Origin: Algihabitans sp965233705
GTDB taxonomy: Bacteria > Pseudomonadota > Alphaproteobacteria > Kiloniellales > DSM-21159
Reading direction: 5' to 3'
NCBI GenBank assembly: GCA_965233705.1
Contig: CBDDTF010000003.1
Span: forward strand, 1,178,001 to 1,242,000
DNA: 64,000 nucleotides
Shown: positions 33,349 through 40,833 of the stretch, piece after piece
Layout: each line of letters begins with the position of its first letter
How positions within the stretch are numbered: the first letter of the stretch is position 1
Notes under the pieces: model-generated
Told to the model about the DNA's origin: nothing
What the model saw: only the letters and a program-made list of their open reading frames with translations
The model's database searches: none
Position numbers and translations under genes: made by a program

Positions 33349-33437
33349 GCCGGTCGCGCCGAGGCGACGGCGGCCGCCCGGTCCGACGCAGCGGCTTCTC
33401 TACGTGTCTGGCGGCCCGGGCCGAGCGGCCCGTGGGT

Positions 33438-33896
33438 TCACGGCTCGCCCGAGTCCGCCGCGCCGTCCCCCTCACCCTGCGACCGGTCGAGACGGGCGAT
33501 CTGGGCGGCCATGAAGGCCAGGGTCGCCGCCGGCCCCAGGAGTTGCCCGCGAAACGCCTGGACCAGGGCGAGAAGCGCCACGCAGCCGGCCAGCAGATGG
33601 CGCCACTCCGGCGCGCGCTCCGGGCGGCGCCGGCGCGGCGCGAAGGGCCGCGCGGCGGGAGTCAGCAGCCCCTGCGCGCCGGCCCAGTCCAGCAGCGCCT
33701 GACGACTGCTCGCGTGCCGGATCAGCAGGCTCGCGGTGCGGGCGTTGGTCTCCACCTCGCGCACGCCAGGCGCCTCGGCCAGCCGGCCGCCGACCTCGGC
33801 GAAGAAGGCGGCGTCGCCGCGCCGCTCCGGCACCTTCAGGCGCAGCCGGCCCGGCGACTCGTGGGCGACCAGGGCCTCGGGCGGCGGCAGGCTCAC
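33438..33896 (-). CDS. Small membrane protein with CxxC-less HMA_2-like domain
   Basis: The 152-residue protein begins with GTG at 33896, overlapping the stop of the DUF5132 gene (GTGA). Residues about 6-75 form a domain with AHESPGRLRLKVPERRGDA and GVREVETNARTASLLIRH, clearly homologous to the ATPase N-terminal domain and to the protein at 35700; the metal-binding CxxC of true HMA domains is absent. Two hydrophobic segments (WRHLLAGCVALLALVQAF and LGPAATLAFMAAQIARL) follow, so it is membrane-bound. This layout of an HMA_2-like soluble domain plus a membrane hairpin next to DUF5132 is a recurrent but uncharacterised module. Role in metal handling or membrane organisation is inference. Confidence 0.8.
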   Translation of the reverse strand: MSLPPPEALVAHESPGRLRLKVPERRGDAAFFAEVGGRLAEAPGVREVETNARTASLLIRHASSRQALLDWAGAQGLLTPAARPFAPRRRRPERAPEWRHLLAGCVALLALVQAFRGQLLGPAATLAFMAAQIARLDRSQGEGDGAADSGEP

Positions 33897-34264
33897 CCCT
33901 GACCTCCCGCGCCCTCCGACTCGCCCGGCGGCGCGGCGCCGGAGGGCTCGCCGGTCGCGGCGGCCGCCCCGGCAGTGGCGCTCGCCGTGGCGCTCGCGCT
34001 GGCGCCGGCCGCGCCCATCCGCTCGCTGGCCAGCTCGTGACGCGCCTCGGCGACCACGTCCTCGGCGAACTCGCCGAACTCGGCCAGCCCCTCGCGGGCG
34101 CGCAGGTAGGCCTCCAGGCCGGTCTTGGCCGCCTTCTTGGCGTAGGGCCGCGCCGCCCGCGCCGCCTGGGGGAACACACTCGGGGCCAGGACCGCCAGGC
34201 CGATGCCGACGCCGACCCCGACGGCGAGCCCCAAAATCGCGGTCTTGCCCACTTCGCCGGCCAT
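33893..34264 (-). CDS. DUF5132-like small membrane protein
   Basis: The 123-residue protein starts at the ATG at 34264 with GAGGAGGGG upstream. It has one Gly/Val-rich hydrophobic segment (residues about 8-30), then a basic-acidic helix (PYAKKAAKTGLEAYLRAREG) and EFAEDVVAEARHELA, the pattern of DUF5132 proteins. The C-terminal third is low-complexity Ala/Gly/Ser/Thr. It is translationally coupled to the HMA_2-like gene downstream, and an Fnr-like box lies about 78 bases upstream. The glycine-rich membrane helix plus amphipathic helix is reminiscent of proteins that shape or coat membranes, but no function is established here. Confidence 0.72.
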   Translation of the reverse strand: MAGEVGKTAILGLAVGVGVGIGLAVLAPSVFPQAARAARPYAKKAAKTGLEAYLRAREGLAEFGEFAEDVVAEARHELASERMGAAGASASATASATAGAAAATGEPSGAAPPGESEGAGGQG

Positions 34265-34334
34265 GATGACCTGCCCCTCCTCGCTGCATGCTTGCGTGGC
34301 GAACGACCTTGCCGCGCGGGCCGGCCGGCCGGCC

Positions 34335-34348
34335 TTGATGCAGATCAC
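34335..34348. promoter_or_regulatory. Fnr/FixK-like box between DUF5132 and DUF445 genes
   Basis: TTGAT-GCAG-ATCAC matches 9 of 10 positions of TTGAT-N4-ATCAA, the best of the three boxes here. The centre is 41.5 bases from the DUF445 ATG at 34383, and TAGCGT at 34371 is in -10 position. Toward the minus strand a start near 34300 would give a 36-base leader for the DUF5132 gene, so one box can serve both directions. Confidence 0.7.
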
Positions 34349-34382
34349 GCCGCCGGACCGCGCACGCGGCTAGCGTCGCACC

Positions 34383-35654
34383 ATGGCGTCCCCAGATCCA
34401 GAGTCGGAACCGGTTTTCCTGCCCGACAACCGCGCAGCGGAGCTACGCCGCTTCCGCTGGGTGGCGACCCTGCTGCTGGTGCTGATGGCCGGGATCTTCC
34501 TCGCCACCAAGACGGTGGAGGCGCCGGGCTTCTGGCTGCTGCTGCTGCGCGCCGGCGCCGAGGCCGCCATGGTCGGCGGCCTGGCCGACTGGTTCGCCGT
34601 CACCGCGCTGTTCCGCCGGCCGCTCGGCCTGCCGATCCCCCACACGGCGGTGATTCCCAGCAACAAGGACCGCATCGGCGCCGGCCTGGGCCTCTTCGTC
34701 GAGCGCAACTTCCTGGACCCGGAGCTGGTCACCGCCAAGCTGCGCAGCCTGCACCCGGCCCGCCGCATCGGCGCCTGGCTGGCCGCGCAGGACAACGCGG
34801 AAAAACTGGCCGAACGCCTGGCCACGGCAGTGCCCGCCCTGGTCGACGCCCTGGGCGACCGCGAGGTGCGCAGCTTCCTCGGCCGCGCCCTGGAGCGCCA
34901 GCTCGGCGCCATCGACCTCGGCGCCCTGCTCGGCCGGGGGCTGGAGATCCTGCGCGAGTCCGACCGGCACCACCAGCTCTTCGACCAGATCGTCGCCGCC
35001 GCCCGGCAGTATCTGCTCGACAACCAGGCGCAGATCTACGAGGCGGTGGAGGATCGCTCGCGCTGGTGGGTGCCGCGCGGCCTCGACAAGCGCATGGCCA
35101 AGGCCCTGGTCGCCGGCATCGCCGAGCTGCTCGACGACCTGCTGCAGCGCGACCACCCGGCCCGGCGCCAGTTCGAGGCCAGCCTCGACCGCCTCGGCCG
35201 CGAGCTGCGCGAGGACCCGAACCGGCGCGCGCAGGTCGACGCCCTGCAGGCCGAGCTGCTGAGCAACCCGCGCACCCAGGCCTACCTGGGCGAGGTCTGG
35301 CGCGAGCTGCGCGGCCTGCTGCTGGCGGATGCCGCGGCCGGGCGGGAGTCGGTGCTGCGCCAGGCCCTGGCCGGCGGCCTGCAGTCGCTCGGCAAGGCAC
35401 TGCTGGCCGACCCGGAGATGCAGGCGCGCTTCGACCACGGCCTGGAGGAGACGGCCAAGACCTGGGTGCTGCCCTGGCGCCACGAGATCGGCCACTTCAT
35501 CGCCGAGGTGGTGAAGTCCTGGGACGCCGGCACGGTCTCCGATCGCATCGAGACGGCCGTCGGCCGCGACCTGCAGTACATCCGCATCAACGGCACGCTG
35601 GTCGGCGGCCTGGTCGGGATCGCGATCTTCCTGCTGTCCTGGTACGTGCTGTAA
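34383..35654 (+). CDS. DUF445 (YjiN-like) membrane protein
   Basis: The 423-residue protein has a membrane helix near residues 25-45 and the DUF445 signature (AEAAMVGGLADWFAVTALFRRPLGLPIPHTAVIPSN split over residues about 60-95), long amphipathic helices in the middle, and a second membrane helix at the very C-terminus (VGGLVGIAIFLLSWYVL). Family members are widespread and of unknown function. The ATG coincides with the predicted transcription start of the Fnr-like promoter, so the mRNA may be leaderless. It is divergent from DUF5132 and convergent with another HMA_2-like gene. Confidence 0.9.
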   Translation: MASPDPESEPVFLPDNRAAELRRFRWVATLLLVLMAGIFLATKTVEAPGFWLLLLRAGAEAAMVGGLADWFAVTALFRRPLGLPIPHTAVIPSNKDRIGAGLGLFVERNFLDPELVTAKLRSLHPARRIGAWLAAQDNAEKLAERLATAVPALVDALGDREVRSFLGRALERQLGAIDLGALLGRGLEILRESDRHHQLFDQIVAAARQYLLDNQAQIYEAVEDRSRWWVPRGLDKRMAKALVAGIAELLDDLLQRDHPARRQFEASLDRLGRELREDPNRRAQVDALQAELLSNPRTQAYLGEVWRELRGLLLADAAAGRESVLRQALAGGLQSLGKALLADPEMQARFDHGLEETAKTWVLPWRHEIGHFIAEVVKSWDAGTVSDRIETAVGRDLQYIRINGTLVGGLVGIAIFLLSWYVL

Positions 35655-35667
35655 GGCGGGCGACCGC

Positions 35668-35685
35668 GCCGGGGGCGCGCCCGGC
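35668..35685. terminator. Weak hairpin between convergent genes
   Basis: GCCGGG and CCCGGC form a 6-base-pair GC stem with a 6-base loop in the 45-base gap between the convergent DUF445 and HMA_2-like genes. There is no T-run. It is reported only because of its position. Confidence 0.3.
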
Positions 35686-35699
35686 TCGCGCCGGGGAAC

Positions 35700-36035
35700 T
35701 CAGGCGAAGCTGGCCTTGAGCTTGTCGACCACCGCGCGGGCCGCGGCCTCGTCGTCGCCGTAGAGCCGGTCCCACCAGTCCGGCGGCAGCACCTCCGGGT
35801 CGTAGGTCACGGTCAGGCTGCGCGCGAACATGTTGGTCTCGACGTCGCGGATGCCGTCGATGGCGGAAATCACCTGCTCGCCGCGCTCCGCAACGTCGGG
35901 CACGGCGCCCAGAATGGAAAAGGCGAACTTCAGGCGGATGCGGCCCGGCACGTGGCTGGCGACCTGGACGTGCGGGCGGGCCTTGAGCAGGAGTTCGAAG
36001 TCTTCGGGGGCAACGGTGGCGGACACGGGCGGCAA
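35700..36035 (-). CDS. Small protein with CxxC-less HMA_2-like domain
   Basis: The 111-residue protein consists almost entirely of one domain: VASHVPGRIRLKFAFSI, GIRDVETNMFARSLTVTYDPE and LPPDWWDRLYGD. The first two blocks align with the ATPase N-terminal domain and the 33438 protein, making this the third copy of the same fold in 12 kb. There are no Cys residues, so classical soft-metal binding is unlikely. Start is TTG at 36035 with AAAGG upstream; a GTG at 36026 is an alternative. It has no membrane segment and could act in trans as a soluble partner of the ATPase. Confidence 0.75.
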   Translation of the reverse strand: MPPVSATVAPEDFELLLKARPHVQVASHVPGRIRLKFAFSILGAVPDVAERGEQVISAIDGIRDVETNMFARSLTVTYDPEVLPPDWWDRLYGDDEAAARAVVDKLKASFA

Positions 36036-36074
36036 CCGACCTTTCGCGGCGACGGGGGAACCAGGATCCGCAAT

Positions 36075-36126
36075 CTAGAGCGATTTCGGCGCCGAGGGAA
36101 CCGCCTTGCGACTCCCGGCGTCTGCC
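36075..36126. repeat. Palindromic intergenic repeat, copy 3 (more divergent)
   Basis: The element begins CTAGAGCGATTT, like copy 1 (CTAGAGAGATTT), and continues with a GC-rich imperfect palindrome ending in GTCTGCCC. It lies in the 157-base gap between phnE and the HMA_2-like gene, a region with no open frame of note. Confidence 0.45.
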
Positions 36127-36192
36127 CGAAAATCTCTCTATTTCAGTTTGTTAGCGCCGCTTTGCCCGTCCCTGAAAGAAGACTGCCCCCGC

Positions 36193-37041
36193 TCAGGTGA
36201 AGCGTTTGCGCACGAACTGGCTGAAGACGTCGAGAAGCGAGACGGTGACGATGATGACGATCATCACCGCCGCGGTTTCGCTGTAGTAGAAGCCGCGGAT
36301 GTACTCCCAGAGCACCTGGCCGATGCCGCCGGCGCCGACCAGCCCCAGCACCGTCGCCGAGCGGACGTTGGATTCGAAACGGTAGAGGGCGTAGCTGATC
36401 CACAGCGGCAGCACCTGGGGGATGACGCCGAAGACCACCTCCTGCACCGGGTGCGCGCCGGTCGCGCGGATGCCCTCGACCGGGCGCGGGTCGATCGCCT
36501 CCACCGCCTCCGAGAAGAGCTTGGCCAGCACGCCGGTGGTGTGCACGAAGAGCGCCAGCACGCCGGCGAAGGGGCCGAGGCCGACGGCGACCACGAAGAG
36601 CATGGCGAACACCATCTCGTTGATCGCGCGGAAGGCGTCCATGACGCGGCGCACCGGGTGGTAGACCCACCAGGGCACCAGGTTCTCCGACGAGAGAATG
36701 CCGAAGGGCACCGCGAAGACCACGGCCAGCAGCGTGCCCCAGATGGCGATCTGGATGGTCACCACCATCTCGTCCAGGAACAGCCGCCACTGCCGGAAGT
36801 CCGGCTCGGCGAAGGCGCCGGCGAACTCGGCCATGTTGGCGCCGTACTCGATCAGGGCATAGGGGTTCATTTCGGCCCCGTTCCAGCCCCACCAGAGCAC
36901 CGCGACGGCCAGGCCCCAGATCATCATGTTGACCAGGGAGCGCCTGGTGTCGCGCCTGGGCAGCTCGACCTGCATCTCCTCGAGCCGCTGGGCACCCGCC
37001 CGTCCGGAAACCGGGGTCTGCTGTCCGGCGATGGTCGACAT
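36193..37041 (-). CDS. phnE: Phosphonate ABC transporter permease PhnE
   Basis: The 282-residue inner-membrane permease has about six hydrophobic helices and the ABC permease EAA-type loop (EAVEAIDPRPVEGIRATGAHPVQEVVFGVIPQ, residues about 170-205). ESNVRSATVLGLVGAGGIGQ is typical of PhnE. It works with PhnC and PhnD to import phosphonates. There is only one permease gene; several alphaproteobacteria have two. It lies 120 bases downstream of phnD with a hairpin between. Confidence 0.93.
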   Translation of the reverse strand: MSTIAGQQTPVSGRAGAQRLEEMQVELPRRDTRRSLVNMMIWGLAVAVLWWGWNGAEMNPYALIEYGANMAEFAGAFAEPDFRQWRLFLDEMVVTIQIAIWGTLLAVVFAVPFGILSSENLVPWWVYHPVRRVMDAFRAINEMVFAMLFVVAVGLGPFAGVLALFVHTTGVLAKLFSEAVEAIDPRPVEGIRATGAHPVQEVVFGVIPQVLPLWISYALYRFESNVRSATVLGLVGAGGIGQVLWEYIRGFYYSETAAVMIVIIVTVSLLDVFSQFVRKRFT

Positions 37042-37107
37042 CGCATCCTCGTCGTCTTGAAGGAAAGGAAAACGGGGGGCCCGAAACGACGGCGACGGCG
37101 CCGCGGC

Positions 37108-37137
37108 CGGCGGCGTCCCCCGCAGGGAACGCCGCCG
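37108..37137. terminator. Intercistronic hairpin between phnD and phnE
   Basis: CGGCGGCG and CGCCGCCG flank CCC/GGG in a near-perfect stem. Hairpins after binding-protein genes commonly protect the upstream mRNA and lower expression of the permease gene, which would give PhnD excess over PhnE. Confidence 0.5.
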
Positions 37138-37161
37138 CCCCGCGGTCCGGGGTCGAGGGGC

Positions 37162-38178
37162 TTACTCGGCGGCCTTCGGCGCCACCACCTGCTCCCACTC
37201 GCCGAGCTCGGCGAGCTGGGCGTCGATCTCGGCGATCTCCTCCGCCTTCTCCTCGGCGCTCATGGTCTCGTCGTTCTCGATCCGCACCTTGCTGCGGAAC
37301 AGCTCGAGCTGACGGATCGGGATGAGCTGGGCGTTGGAGGAGGCCAGGAAGGGGCCCCACCCGTCGGACAGGTTGGTCAGCACCTCGCGCTCGCGCTGGA
37401 CCTTCTCCATGTCGCCGAAGCGGCCGTAGGTCATGAAGAAGAAGTAGACCTTCTGCTTCACCGCCTCCGGCAGGTTGGCGCGCCAGACGATCGGGTCGGA
37501 GGGGATCAGCGGCGAGCGCCAGATCTCCTTGACCTTCGCCGCGGCCTCGGGCTGCGACTTGGCCAGGCGGGCGTAAAGCGACTCGGTGTTGTTGGTGGCC
37601 ACGTCGACCTGCTGGTTGGCCACCGCCATGGCGTTGGTCTCGTGGTTGGCGTTGCGCACCGTGGAGAAGCACTCCTTCGGGTCGACGCCGTTCAGCGCGA
37701 AGACATAGTAGCTGGGCACCAGGAAGCCCGAGGTGGAGTTGGGGTCGCCCATGCCGAAGTCGAGGCTGCCGTCGCACTTCAGCACGTCGTCGAGGCTGTC
37801 GATGTCGCTGTCCACATGGGCCAGCAGCAGCGAGTAGTAGCCCTCGGAGCCGTCGTCCTTGATGGTCTGGGCGAAGATCTCGCCGCCGGCGCGGTCGACC
37901 GCCTCCATGGCCGACTTGTTGCCGAACCAGGCAACGTCGACCTTGTCGAAGCGCATGCCCTCGATGACGCCGGCGTAGTCGCTGGCGAAGAAGGGCTTCA
38001 CCGGCATGCCGAGATACTCGGACATGTCCTCCAGGAAGGGATCGAAGCTGGACTTCAGCGCCTGGGAGGACTCGGTGGAAATGATGCCGAAGTTGATCTC
38101 GGAAACCTCTTCGGCCGCGGCCGGGCCGGCCACGAGCAGGCCGGCCACGGCGGCCGAGGCCATGAGCTTACGCAGCAT
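37162..38178 (-). CDS. phnD: Phosphonate ABC transporter substrate-binding protein PhnD
   Basis: The 338-residue periplasmic protein has a signal peptide (MLRKLMASAAVAGLLVAG, cleavage after PAAA) and PhnD blocks: INFGIISTESSQALKSSFDPF, MPVKPFFASDYAGVIEGMRF, DVAWFGNKSAMEA, MGDPNSTSGFLVPSYY. The residues SDYAG and STSG are those that contact the phosphonate group in the family. It delivers phosphonates such as 2-aminoethylphosphonate to PhnCE. The C-terminal tail is Glu-rich. Confidence 0.96.
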   Translation of the reverse strand: MLRKLMASAAVAGLLVAGPAAAEEVSEINFGIISTESSQALKSSFDPFLEDMSEYLGMPVKPFFASDYAGVIEGMRFDKVDVAWFGNKSAMEAVDRAGGEIFAQTIKDDGSEGYYSLLLAHVDSDIDSLDDVLKCDGSLDFGMGDPNSTSGFLVPSYYVFALNGVDPKECFSTVRNANHETNAMAVANQQVDVATNNTESLYARLAKSQPEAAAKVKEIWRSPLIPSDPIVWRANLPEAVKQKVYFFFMTYGRFGDMEKVQREREVLTNLSDGWGPFLASSNAQLIPIRQLELFRSKVRIENDETMSAEEKAEEIAEIDAQLAELGEWEQVVAPKAAE

Positions 38179-38301
38179 GTCGACGCACTCCTCTGTCTTC
38201 TCTGCTGTCGATGTCGGTGTTGCTGGGTCTTACCGGTGGCGGGCGGCCGCGCCTGCGACGCTGCCCGACGCCGGTCCGCGCAAGGCGGCGGCGCGGCGCC
38301 C

Positions 38302-39192
38302 CTAGGACGCCTTCGCCTCCCGCCGCACGTCGCGCAGCTCCCGGTCGACGGCGGCGGGCGCCCGGGCCGGTGCCTCCACCGTCGTCTCGGACGCGGTCTG
38401 GTTGCCGAAGGCGCCGGTCAGGATCAGCTCTTCCCGACTGGTGCCGTAGAGGTCCTTGAGGAAGTCCGGGGTCAGCCGCGCCGTGGGGCCGTCGTAGACC
38501 ACCTGCCCGGCGCGCATGGCGATCGCCCGCTGGCAGAAGCGGATCGCGTAGTCGACCTGGTGCAGACTGACCAGGACGGTGATGCCGTCCTCGCGGTTGA
38601 TGTCGGCCAGGATCTGCATGACCTTGCGGGCCGAGGCGGGGTCGAGGCTGGCGATCGGCTCGTCGGCCAGTACGATGCGCGCCTGCTGTACCAGACAGCG
38701 CGCGATGGCGCCGCGCTGCTGCTGCCCGCCCGACAGGGTGCTGGCCCGCTGGGACGCGAAGTCGTGCATGCCGACCCGGGCCAGGGCGCGCATCGCCAGC
38801 AGCCTTTCCTCGCGGGTGAACAGCCCCAGGCTGCCGCGCCAGATCGGGATCCGCCCCAGCACGCCGGTCGCCACGTTGGTCAGCAGCGGCAGGCGGCTGA
38901 CCAGATTGAACTGCTGAAAGATCACGCCCATCTGCGCGCGCAGCCGGCGCGCGTCGCCGGACAGGCGGCCACCGGACTGCATGGTCTGGCCGAGCACCCG
39001 AACATGCCCCTGCCCGGCGCCCGCGTCGGCGCGGACCAGGCCGGACATGTGCCGCAGCAGCGTCGACTTGCCGGAGCCGGAGGCGCCGATCAACGCCACC
39101 ATCTCGCCCGGCTGGATCGCCAGGTCGACGCCGTCCAGCGCGCGCAGCTTGCCGAAGGTCTTGGTGAGCTTCTCGATCTCGACGACGGCCAT
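38302..39192 (-). CDS. phnC: Phosphonate ABC transporter ATP-binding protein PhnC
   Basis: The 296-residue ATPase has Walker A (GASGSGKST), Q-loop (VIFQQFNLV), signature (LSGGQQQRGAIARC), Walker B (IVLADEPIASLDP) and the H-loop (VSLHQVDYAI). PhnC-specific features include LGRIPIWRGSLGLF. The ATG at 39192 is preceded by GGGGAG. A C-terminal extension of about 40 residues is unlike other PhnC proteins and looks disordered. First gene of phnCDE, 197 bases after phnF on the same strand. Confidence 0.96.
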   Translation of the reverse strand: MAVVEIEKLTKTFGKLRALDGVDLAIQPGEMVALIGASGSGKSTLLRHMSGLVRADAGAGQGHVRVLGQTMQSGGRLSGDARRLRAQMGVIFQQFNLVSRLPLLTNVATGVLGRIPIWRGSLGLFTREERLLAMRALARVGMHDFASQRASTLSGGQQQRGAIARCLVQQARIVLADEPIASLDPASARKVMQILADINREDGITVLVSLHQVDYAIRFCQRAIAMRAGQVVYDGPTARLTPDFLKDLYGTSREELILTGAFGNQTASETTVEAPARAPAAVDRELRDVRREAKAS

Positions 39193-39347
39193 TGGTCTCC
39201 CCGAACCGGCGGCCGGCGCACGGCCGGCAGCCGCATGGGACGCCCGGCGCGGCACCTGCCGCGCCCGGGCATCCTCGTGAGCGTTGTGCGTGGGCAGACC
39301 TTTGCCTGCGTTGGATATCCGCTGAATGACGCTCGGGTGATGCTTTC

Positions 39348-39365
39348 GTCACCGAACGATGACGG
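39348..39365 (-). promoter_or_regulatory. Possible Pho-box-like sequence upstream of phnC
   Basis: On the minus strand CCGTCAT-CGTT-CGGTGAC resembles two Pho-box halves (CTGTCAT, 11-base period), with 6 of 7 matches in the first half and 4 of 7 in the second. It lies in the 196-base gap between phnF and phnC, as expected for PhoB control, but the match is weak. Confidence 0.25.
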
Positions 39366-39388
39366 GCGCGTTACAGCGCCGGCCCGCC

Positions 39389-40111
39389 TCAGCCGCCGAA
39401 GACGATCTGCATGCGGTCGGAGGCAAAGCGGGCGATGCCGAATTCCATCGGGCGGCCTGCGCGATCGACGTTCACGCTCTCGGTCACCAGGATCGGCCGG
39501 TTGCCCGGCTGGCGCAGGCTGCGGGCGTCGGCCGTCTCGGGCAGCCGGGCGGTGACACGGGTCACCTTGCGCTCGTAGTCCGCCACGCCGCTGGCGGCGA
39601 GCGCCTTGGAAATCGAGCCCTCGCGCCGGTGCAGGGCGATCAGGTCGGGAAAGCGCGCCGCCGGGAAGTAGTGGGTGGCGCGCGCCAGCGGCCGGCCGTC
39701 CAGCTCGCGCAGCGTCTCCAGGCGGACGACCTGGGCGCCGCGCGCGATCTCCAGCTCCCTGGCCACGGCCGCGCTCGCCGGCTCCACCGCGGCGTCCAGC
39801 AGCGTGCCGCCGGACTGGCGGTTCTGGCCGCTGACGATCTCGGAAAAGCGGGTGCGCCGTCCGACCAGGTAGTCGAGCACATGCTCCTGCACGAAGGTGC
39901 CACGGCCCTGCTCGACCCGCACCAGGCCGCGCTCGGCCAGCTCGCCGACCGCCCGGCGCACGGTATGGCGGTTGACCGCGAAGCGCGCGGCGAGCTGCGG
40001 CTCGGTCGGCAGCCGCGCGCCCTCGGACAGGCGGCCGCTCTCGATCTCCTCGGCCAGCGCCTGGGCGATCTGCCGCCACATGGCGTAGCCGGTGCCCCGT
40101 TCCAACTGCAT
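39389..40111 (-). CDS. phnF: GntR/HutC-family phosphonate regulator PhnF
   Basis: The 240-residue regulator has an N-terminal winged helix (MWRQIAQALAEEIESGRL, LPTEPQLAARFAVNRHTVRRAV, GRGTFV) and a UTRA ligand-binding domain. It is the PhnF type by length and by position next to phnC and divergent from phnG. It probably represses both arms from the palindrome at 40229 until a phosphonate-derived ligand binds. The ATG at 40111 is clear. Confidence 0.94.
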   Translation of the reverse strand: MQLERGTGYAMWRQIAQALAEEIESGRLSEGARLPTEPQLAARFAVNRHTVRRAVGELAERGLVRVEQGRGTFVQEHVLDYLVGRRTRFSEIVSGQNRQSGGTLLDAAVEPASAAVARELEIARGAQVVRLETLRELDGRPLARATHYFPAARFPDLIALHRREGSISKALAASGVADYERKVTRVTARLPETADARSLRQPGNRPILVTESVNVDRAGRPMEFGIARFASDRMQIVFGG

Positions 40112-40228
40112 CGACCGCCCGCTCCTCTCGCCGCGCCGCAGACCGGCGGCGTCAAAAAATCTTCACGCTCGGCCCCCTTTCCAAGAGCGCCGCACCGGCG
40201 TAGAGCTAGCAGATAAACATACAGACGA

Positions 40229-40253
40229 CTAGACGATTTCTACTTTCGTCTAG
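40229..40253. promoter_or_regulatory. Operator palindrome in the phnF-phnG region, probable PhnF site
   Basis: CTAGACGA and TCGTCTAG are perfect inverted arms separated by 9 bases, and a further half-site (CAGACGA-like) lies just before. TCTAGAC half-sites are typical of PhnF/HutC-type regulators. The palindrome is 28 bases before the phnG ATG in an unusually AT-rich stretch (40205-40255), consistent with divergent promoters. Confidence 0.65.
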
Positions 40254-40281
40254 GAAGCGGTTCCGGCAAGGACGAGCGAAG

Positions 40282-40833
40282 ATGCAGGACGGTCGAAACG
40301 AAGCGGCGCCGGGTGCGGCCGCCGCGCAAGCCCCCGACGGACCGGCGGACCCCGCCGCACCGGACGCCGCCGCGCCGGGCCCGGCGATCCGCGCGCGCCA
40401 GGCCTGGCTGGCGGTACTCGCCAAGGCGCCGCGCGACGAGCTGGAGGCCCTGGCCCCCGACTCGCTGCACAGCCTGACCTGGCGCTACCTGCGCCCGCCC
40501 GAGGTGGGGATGATCATGCTGCGCGGCCGTGCCGGCGGCGACGGCGCGCCCTTCAATCTCGGCGAGACCACGGTGACGCGCTGCGCGCTGGAGCTGGAGC
40601 AGCGCGGCCAGACCCTGGTGGGCCACGGCTACGTGCTGGGCCGCGACAAGCGGCACGCCCAGCTCGTCGCCCTGCTCGACGCCCTGCTGCAGGACCCGGA
40701 CGAGCGCGACGCGCTGGACACGCAGGTCGTCGCCCCCCTGGCGGCGATGCAGGACGCCCGCCGCCGGCGCCAGGCGCGCAAGGCCAGCGCCACCAAGGTC
40801 AACTTCTTCACCCTGGTCCGGGGAGACGACTGA
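40282..40833 (+). CDS. phnG: C-P lyase core subunit PhnG
   Basis: The 183-residue subunit has WRYLRPPEVGMIMLRGR, FNLGETTVTRCALEL and GHGYVLGRDKRHA, all typical of PhnG. An N-terminal extension of about 30 Ala/Pro-rich residues precedes the conserved part. PhnG forms the C-P lyase core with PhnH, PhnI and PhnJ and, with PhnI and PhnL, helps attach phosphonate to the ribose of ATP. First gene of the plus-strand phn operon; its stop overlaps the phnH ATG. Confidence 0.96.
   Translation: MQDGRNEAAPGAAAAQAPDGPADPAAPDAAAPGPAIRARQAWLAVLAKAPRDELEALAPDSLHSLTWRYLRPPEVGMIMLRGRAGGDGAPFNLGETTVTRCALELEQRGQTLVGHGYVLGRDKRHAQLVALLDALLQDPDERDALDTQVVAPLAAMQDARRRRQARKASATKVNFFTLVRGDD

Noticed and set aside
36106..39555. 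Very long plus-strand open frame across phnC, phnD and phnE
   Set aside because: It is antisense to three clear phn genes. Its product is a His/Arg/Gly/Gln-rich shadow with no family motifs, as expected from high-GC third-position bias.
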